Shown piece by piece: positions 59,273-64,000 of a stretch of DNA of 64,000 nt. Below the pieces are notes generated by a model that saw only the letters and a list, made by a program, of their open reading frames with translations, had not been told where the DNA came from and did no database searches. The translations under genes and the position numbers were made by a program. Position 1 is the stretch's first letter. Every line of letters starts with the position of its first letter. Where the stretch lies: NCBI GenBank assembly GCA_029990175.1, contig JARKIP010000011.1, positions 8,990,001 through 9,054,000 of the forward strand, written 5' to 3'. This DNA comes from Petunia secreta (taxonomy: Eukaryota; Streptophyta; Magnoliopsida; Solanales; Solanaceae).

Positions 59273-59356
59273 GGTAGGCTAATCAAGGATAGAAGGGCTT
59301 ATCAAAGAAACGCCGGTAGGCTAATCAAGGCTAGAAGGGCTTATCAAAGAAACGCC
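59273..59356. repeat. 42-bp tandem duplication
   Basis: The block starting GGTAGGCTAATCAAGG occurs at 59,273 and 59,315, nearly identical, in the outer Athila noncoding region. Confidence 0.9.
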
Positions 59357-61059
59357 TGTACCATCTCCCGACTAGAGCAACCCTAGGATTTCGCTTTGAA
59401 CACACACGGGGCAAGTTCTAGACATCAATATGCAAGCACGGAACATAAGAAAGGACACCTCACATCACACATGGCACATAGTTCACTAAAGACGGTTTCA
59501 TTTCAATTCTAGGTTCAAGCAAACAAGGTGCAACTTTGGAAATTTAAGCACTAAGGCATAATAGTTCACAAAAGAGTCAAGTAGTTGAACCTAAGCGTCT
59601 CAAGAAGGTCATTCAAATTTTTCTAGGCATGCATCGCACTTTTAAAACCAAAAGGGATTCACAAATAGCATATGCTCAAGTCCAAATTCACCGGTATCAA
59701 ACAAGCCAAAGTCACCTAGCATTCTATCATTTTTCCTAAAAATACTATACTAACTAATACTATACTACTCCTAAAAATAAAAATTATCCGGTTCAAAGGT
59801 CTACTCATGGAAAAAAACCGAGGCCATAAGAAAAACCACGAGGCGGATGACTGTATCACTAACTAAAACTAAAAATAAAATCTTTTTGGAATTTTTTCAT
59901 TAGTTTTCTAATTTTGTTTATATATATTAAAGTAAGAAACAAATAAAAATAACGTCAAGTGACAAAAATAAAAATTGCTAAAAATAAATTCCTAATGGTA
60001 CAATCATCCATAACCTCAAGAATTTAGAAAGTCCTCCACCGCACACTTAAAACTAAGCAATGTCCTCAGTGCGACAAAAAGAAAGTGCAAGAGGTAAGGA
60101 ACTTCCCTGAAGGCCGAAATGGCCTAATCCTTTGGCGCTAGCAGTGGCGTCATCTCCCTCACGAACCCACCAAGTGTCCATAGAGCAAGGGGTACTCAGA
60201 CTTCCCCCAACATGTCGTCCTGATCAGGCATTGGGTGTGCGTGTACCCCACTCTTGGGCTCGACATCGCCAAAACCTACAAAACATGTAACTATACATAC
60301 GGGAACAACGGGTCGTCGTTACGACCCCACACTTAATCCTAACTATACTATAAAGCAAGTAATATGAACTAACTAATCTACTACTAATATAAAGAAATAG
60401 TAGGGGCAACGGGAATGAGACAATAAAGCTTTGACACATATTCATGCGTGACACTGGTTTATGGCAAACTTTAACTCATGTACAAGTCAAATTTAGCTCG
60501 AAAGAGACCAATTTTTAATCCCAAAGATCATCACAATGTTCACTTTATGCCTATACATAATTTTGCTACTCAAGAATTCACAAAAAATCAACTTTTTACT
60601 CACTTTGGCATTTAGCCGAACACATGACGTGCATTCGTTTCAATTTCAGAGTTCATAGATAACTGGAAGAGCTGAACCCTCCCAATACTCCAACGGGAGA
60701 TCATTTTATAAAGCCCAGTATACAACAACAAGGTTCAAAGAAAACACATAACCCAACAAGGGTTCTAAAAATTCAGCACACACCAATAGAAGAATTGTGA
60801 TTCAGGAGCAGCAATAGCAAGAGAGACAGGAGTGAAAGAAACTTACAAGAGCCGTTAATAATCAGTGAGGAAGAGAGAGAGAAGATCAACTGAATTTTTT
60901 TTCAAGCAGAGAAGAGGAGATCAACGGGCAGCAGTGAACTTGTTTTATGTTTAAACATAGTCAAAGAGGGAAAGGGAAAGGGAATGGTGTTTTAATGTTT
61001 TAGGTCGCGGGTCCACGGGTCAAGAGTGGGTCGACCCGTTAAATTTTTCAAACTTACCT

Positions 61060-61620
61060 GAATAGCTATGAGAAAGGCAACGCACGCTTATAGCGTGTCC
61101 AAATCTGTGTATTCTGTTTCTCGCAATGCGATGGCTTAAGCGACGCATACTCCGTGGGGTTTCTGCTTGTGATGAGGTTTTGTTTTTCTTTCCTTCACAC
61201 TATGGCGTATGCGACGCCTTGCTATAGCGTTTCAGATTTTTCACTCACTATTTTCCTCGACGCCATGAGTTAAGCGACACAGCTGTGGTAGCGTTTCTGC
61301 TAAATCATGAAATTCTTGATATACGCTATAGCCCATGCGACGCATGGCTATAGCTTTTCAGTTTTTGTATGCACTGTTTCATCCAATGCCATAGCGTACG
61401 CGATGCGGGAACTGTAGCAGCACTGGTTATTGCTAAAATTCTGCTTCGCGTGATGGAGCAGGAAACACATGGCTATAGCTTTCAATCCTTGGTGTTCACT
61501 GTTTCAGTCCCCGCTATTAGAGAAGCGACGCGTGAGCTGTAGCTTTTCTGGATGTTACTGAGGCTTTTACTGCCTGCCATGGGCTGAGCGACGCAGGAGC
61601 TATGGCATCCTCTAAGAGCT
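61060..61620. repeat. Array of about seven GCGACGC-centred hairpins, outer Athila
   Basis: Units of about 75 bp centre on GCGACGC, flanked by arms such as GCCATGG/GCTATAGC. The best is 61,325-61,354 (GCTATAGCCCATGCG, A, CGCATGGCTATAGC). Others lie near 61,140, 61,207, 61,265, 61,395, 61,525 and 61,585. Arms vary but usually remain complementary. Confidence 0.8.
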
Positions 61621-62000
61621 AAGGTATTTTGCAAACTATCTAAGCTGCTTCAATGTGTTGCAAGCTGCCTTAGTGCTTAGATCTTAGCTTTCTAATCTTC
61701 AAAACAAGATGTTTAACACCTCAACAAGCCAAACGCTTGAAATTAACGCACCTTCCGAAAGTCCCGAGCTCTACAAAACAACAAGAAACTACGTAATGCT
61801 AAATAAGTAAAAACGACTAGAACAATAAAAATTGGGTTGCCTCCCAACAAGTTCTTGATTTAACGTCGCGACACGACTCTTTTTGTATTTTTATTCTTTT
61901 TCTATTTTTTTTTCTTTATTTTTTGCGTTTATATACAAATCTCGGGTTGCCTCCCGAGAAGAGCCGTAGTTAATGTCGTGGCACGACAACACTTTTAAGC

Positions 62001-64000
62001 TCACTTCCAAATTTTACGTCTCCTCTTCTTATGACGAACTTTTGTCTTCTTCCTTCTTTTAGGTGAATTTTCCTTCAACTTGTCAATTATTGTGCCATGG
62101 TCACCTTGTTCTATATTCCGCTCAAACATCTCTTTCGATTTACTTTCATGTTCTCGTCTGACACATTCTATCAAAGAACACTCTTCAAACTTAGCCATAT
62201 GTCCTTTTCATTATAAACCTTGAAAGTAACCTTTCCTCCAAGCGCTCTCACAGTCATCTCCCAAAGCTTCATGTCAATAATTGCCTTCGATGTGATTAAG
62301 AATGGTCTTCCCAAAATTATTGGAGCTTCTTGGTCCTCTTCATAATCTAGAATAATAAAATCAGCAGAGAAGGTAAACTTCCCGACTCTAATCAACACAT
62401 CATTCACCTTACCATCCGGGCAAGTGAGTGATCCATCCGCCATCTTAAGAGTGACTGATGTAGGCTCAATTTCTCCCAGGCCTAACCGTTTACAGACAGA
62501 CAGAGGCATGAGATTTATGCAGGCCCCCAGATCACACAGTGCACCAGAAATATTATGACCACCAATAGTGCAAGGAATAGTAAACCTCCCAGAATCTTGA
62601 ATTTTTGGAGGTAATTTACTCAGGATTATACTACACTCATCCGGCAACTCGATTGTGTCAATCTCTTGTGGTTTTCTCTTCTTAACTAGAATCTCTTTTA
62701 GGAACTTCACAAATGACGGCATCAGTTCAAACACATCAGTCAAAGGAATGTTAACCTGAAGCTCTTTCATCATACTCACAAATTTTTGAAATTGAGCCAT
62801 ATCCTTTGATGATTGAAGTCTCTGTGGGAATGGTGGGGGCGGTAGAGGTGACTCCTTTTTCTCTTCTTTCTTATTTACTTTCCCCACTTTTTCTACTTTC
62901 GCTGCTTTGAGTTGCTCCTTCTCCTCAGTTTTGGGCATCAACTCTTCCCCTTTAACTAGAGTTATAGAAAGACAGTGCTCAACTCTCTTTAGATTTAGAT
63001 TCGATTCATCATTACCAGAAAGTGCTCCATGTGGTCTAGAATTTTGTGCTCCAGCTAACTGCCCCATTTGGCGTTCAAGGTCTTTTTGAGCAATAGTAAG
63101 ATCCTTTATGGCCTGTGCCTGAGTTGCATTGTCAACTATAATTCTCTGCTGGCCTGCTAACATCTGCTTTATCAAATCTTCAACTGAACTACTGGACTGC
63201 TGTGGTTGAGCCTGGGGATGTGAATTCTGGTAATTATTCTGAGATCTCGTATTACCTTGTGCAGCCTGGTCACTCCAAGAGAAACCAGGATGATTCCGTG
63301 AATTAGGATTGTAGCTATAAACTGGTTCTGATTTTGTCCCTGAGACCTATTTTGATTCCCCACGTAATAACTGACTCTGGATTGGAGGGGCGAACATCAG
63401 TAGCATGATCTTGTCCACATATCTCACAAAAACTTTGAAACTGATGCACTTTTTTTAACTGATTGCACTTGTTGCTGAGTTGGTGGCAATGCTAGCTTGC
63501 TAAGTTGGTTAGCTATCGCATCCATCTTTGCATTAAATGCTGAAACCGCATCCAATTGAAGTACTCCAACAGCTTTTTGACTTGGAGCTCTACCATCATC
63601 CTGCCAGTCAGGATTGCTGTGATAAAATTTATCCAGCAATTCATAGATCTCATTAAAATTCAAGGCCAATACTTGGCCTCCAGCAGCAACATCCACCACG
63701 ATCTTGGAATGAGCATTCAAACCTTCCATAAAAGTATGGGCCAACACCTCATTCGACTGGTTGTGGTGCGGGCAATCTCTCAATAATGACTTGAATCTCT
63801 CCCTAACGGAATACAAGAATTCTCCATCTCGTTGTCCGAAAGACATAATCTCACTCCTTATTCTAGCTGTTTTGGCAGATGGATAGAATTTTGCCAAAAA
63901 TTTGTTAGCTAAAGCAACCCAAGTAGTGATAGACCCAGGCTTTTAAGCCTTTAACCACTTCTTTGCTGCCCCAATCAACGAAAAAGGAAAGAGTATCAAT
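62001..64000 (-). pseudogene. Outer Athila gag-protease, partial and broken
   Basis: From the right edge: capsid end (TLFPFSLIGAAKKWLKA, a TAA near 63,943, then ANKFLAKFYPSAKTARIRSE). A frame change occurs near 63,450, just before the knuckle CEICGQDHATDVR, whose last Cys reads Arg. A Gln-rich linker with more frame changes follows. The 334-residue open part (63,175-62,171) has QKDLERQMGQLAGAQ, a Lys/Glu linker, PPPPFPQRL and the protease site ALCDLGACINLMP. A 2-bp insertion near 62,205 separates it from the tail MAKFEECSLIECV. The tail ends in a polybasic run (SPKRRKKTKVRHKKRRRK) at 62,001, and no RT follows. Confidence 0.82.

Larger units (their letters stand above)
58254..61999 (-). other. 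Noncoding 3' internal region of the outer Athila
   Basis: Colinear with 37,604-41,888 of the inner Athila but shorter: the third ORF is reduced to a roughly 200-bp remnant near 60,110-60,290 without a usable frame. The landmark GTCGTGGCACGAC at 61,974 matches 41,868, after which the inner element continues into integrase whereas this one goes straight to the protease region. Confidence 0.75.
35511..64000 (-). mobile_element. Outer Athila-type element, gag-protease only, partial
   Basis: Minus-strand Ty3-type element. Its 3' LTR (35,511-36,253 plus 57,684-58,253, about 1.3 kb) was split by the inner Athila; the internal region runs from 58,254 off the right edge. From right to left it has gag, protease and then directly the 3' noncoding region. 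Reverse transcriptase, RNase H, integrase and the third ORF of the inner relative are all missing, so it is a deletion derivative needing enzymes from a partner. Confidence 0.85.

Noticed and set aside
1..64000. tRNA, rRNA or organellar genes
   Set aside because: No cloverleaf, rRNA core or organelle gene was recognised by eye; tRNA-like text at primer sites belongs to the retroelements.

Overview
The window is nuclear DNA of a flowering plant. It has introns with GT/AG borders, TATA promoters, nested LTR retrotransposons of plant-only lineages and Mutator-like elements (MULEs). The style of the Tat-type gag, the Athila and Sirevirus polyproteins and the 'CCCGTTTGG' MITE suggest a eudicot, probably an asterid such as Solanaceae; that placement is inference. 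Nearly all of the sequence is transposable-element DNA. The only convincing host gene is a small secreted TPD1-like cysteine-rich protein at 8456-9509.

Region 1 (1 to about 7.8 kb) holds a decayed MULE transposase, a short polyasparagine ORF with its own TATA box, a two-exon GRF zinc-finger/coiled-coil gene and, convergent with it, a multi-exon DUF1985 gene that is now broken. These may be cargo of one large MULE whose left end lies outside the window. Region 2 (8.3-9.6 kb) is the TPD1-like gene, with a MITE in its intron.

Region 3 (10,360-31,569) is one Tat/Ogre-like LTR element with 4.1-kb LTRs and an exact 5-bp target duplication (CTCTT). It retains only a degenerate gag. It carries a minisatellite of about 30 hairpin-forming units before its polypurine tract, a solo LTR of another family (20,153-21,383, duplication CTGTA), and a 4.1-kb MULE inside its 3' LTR (26,120-30,236, 9-bp duplication CTCTAAATA).

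Region 4 (31.6-35.5 kb) is old debris: the 3' part of a LINE on the minus strand, featureless AT-rich DNA and a probable LTR fragment.

Region 5 (35,511-64,000) is a three-layer nest, all on the minus strand. The outermost is a gag-protease-only Athila derivative that runs off the right edge. Its 3' LTR was split by a fuller Athila (36,254-57,683, duplication AATAA). That element's pol was in turn split by a Sirevirus-type copia element (43,770-52,984, duplication AGTCC, LTRs differing at roughly 19 of 811 positions). All the polyproteins are interrupted by stops or frameshifts; the inner Athila gag is the longest open frame among the gag genes.

The most unusual signals are at the nucleotide level. 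An 11-bp self-complementary word recurs 18 times through the Sirevirus element in all reading frames. Hairpin-forming repeat modules with compensatory changes occur in the Tat element, the nested MULE and both Athila elements. Both env-position ORFs have separate transcription or splicing signals. None of this proves a new system, but these points are testable.
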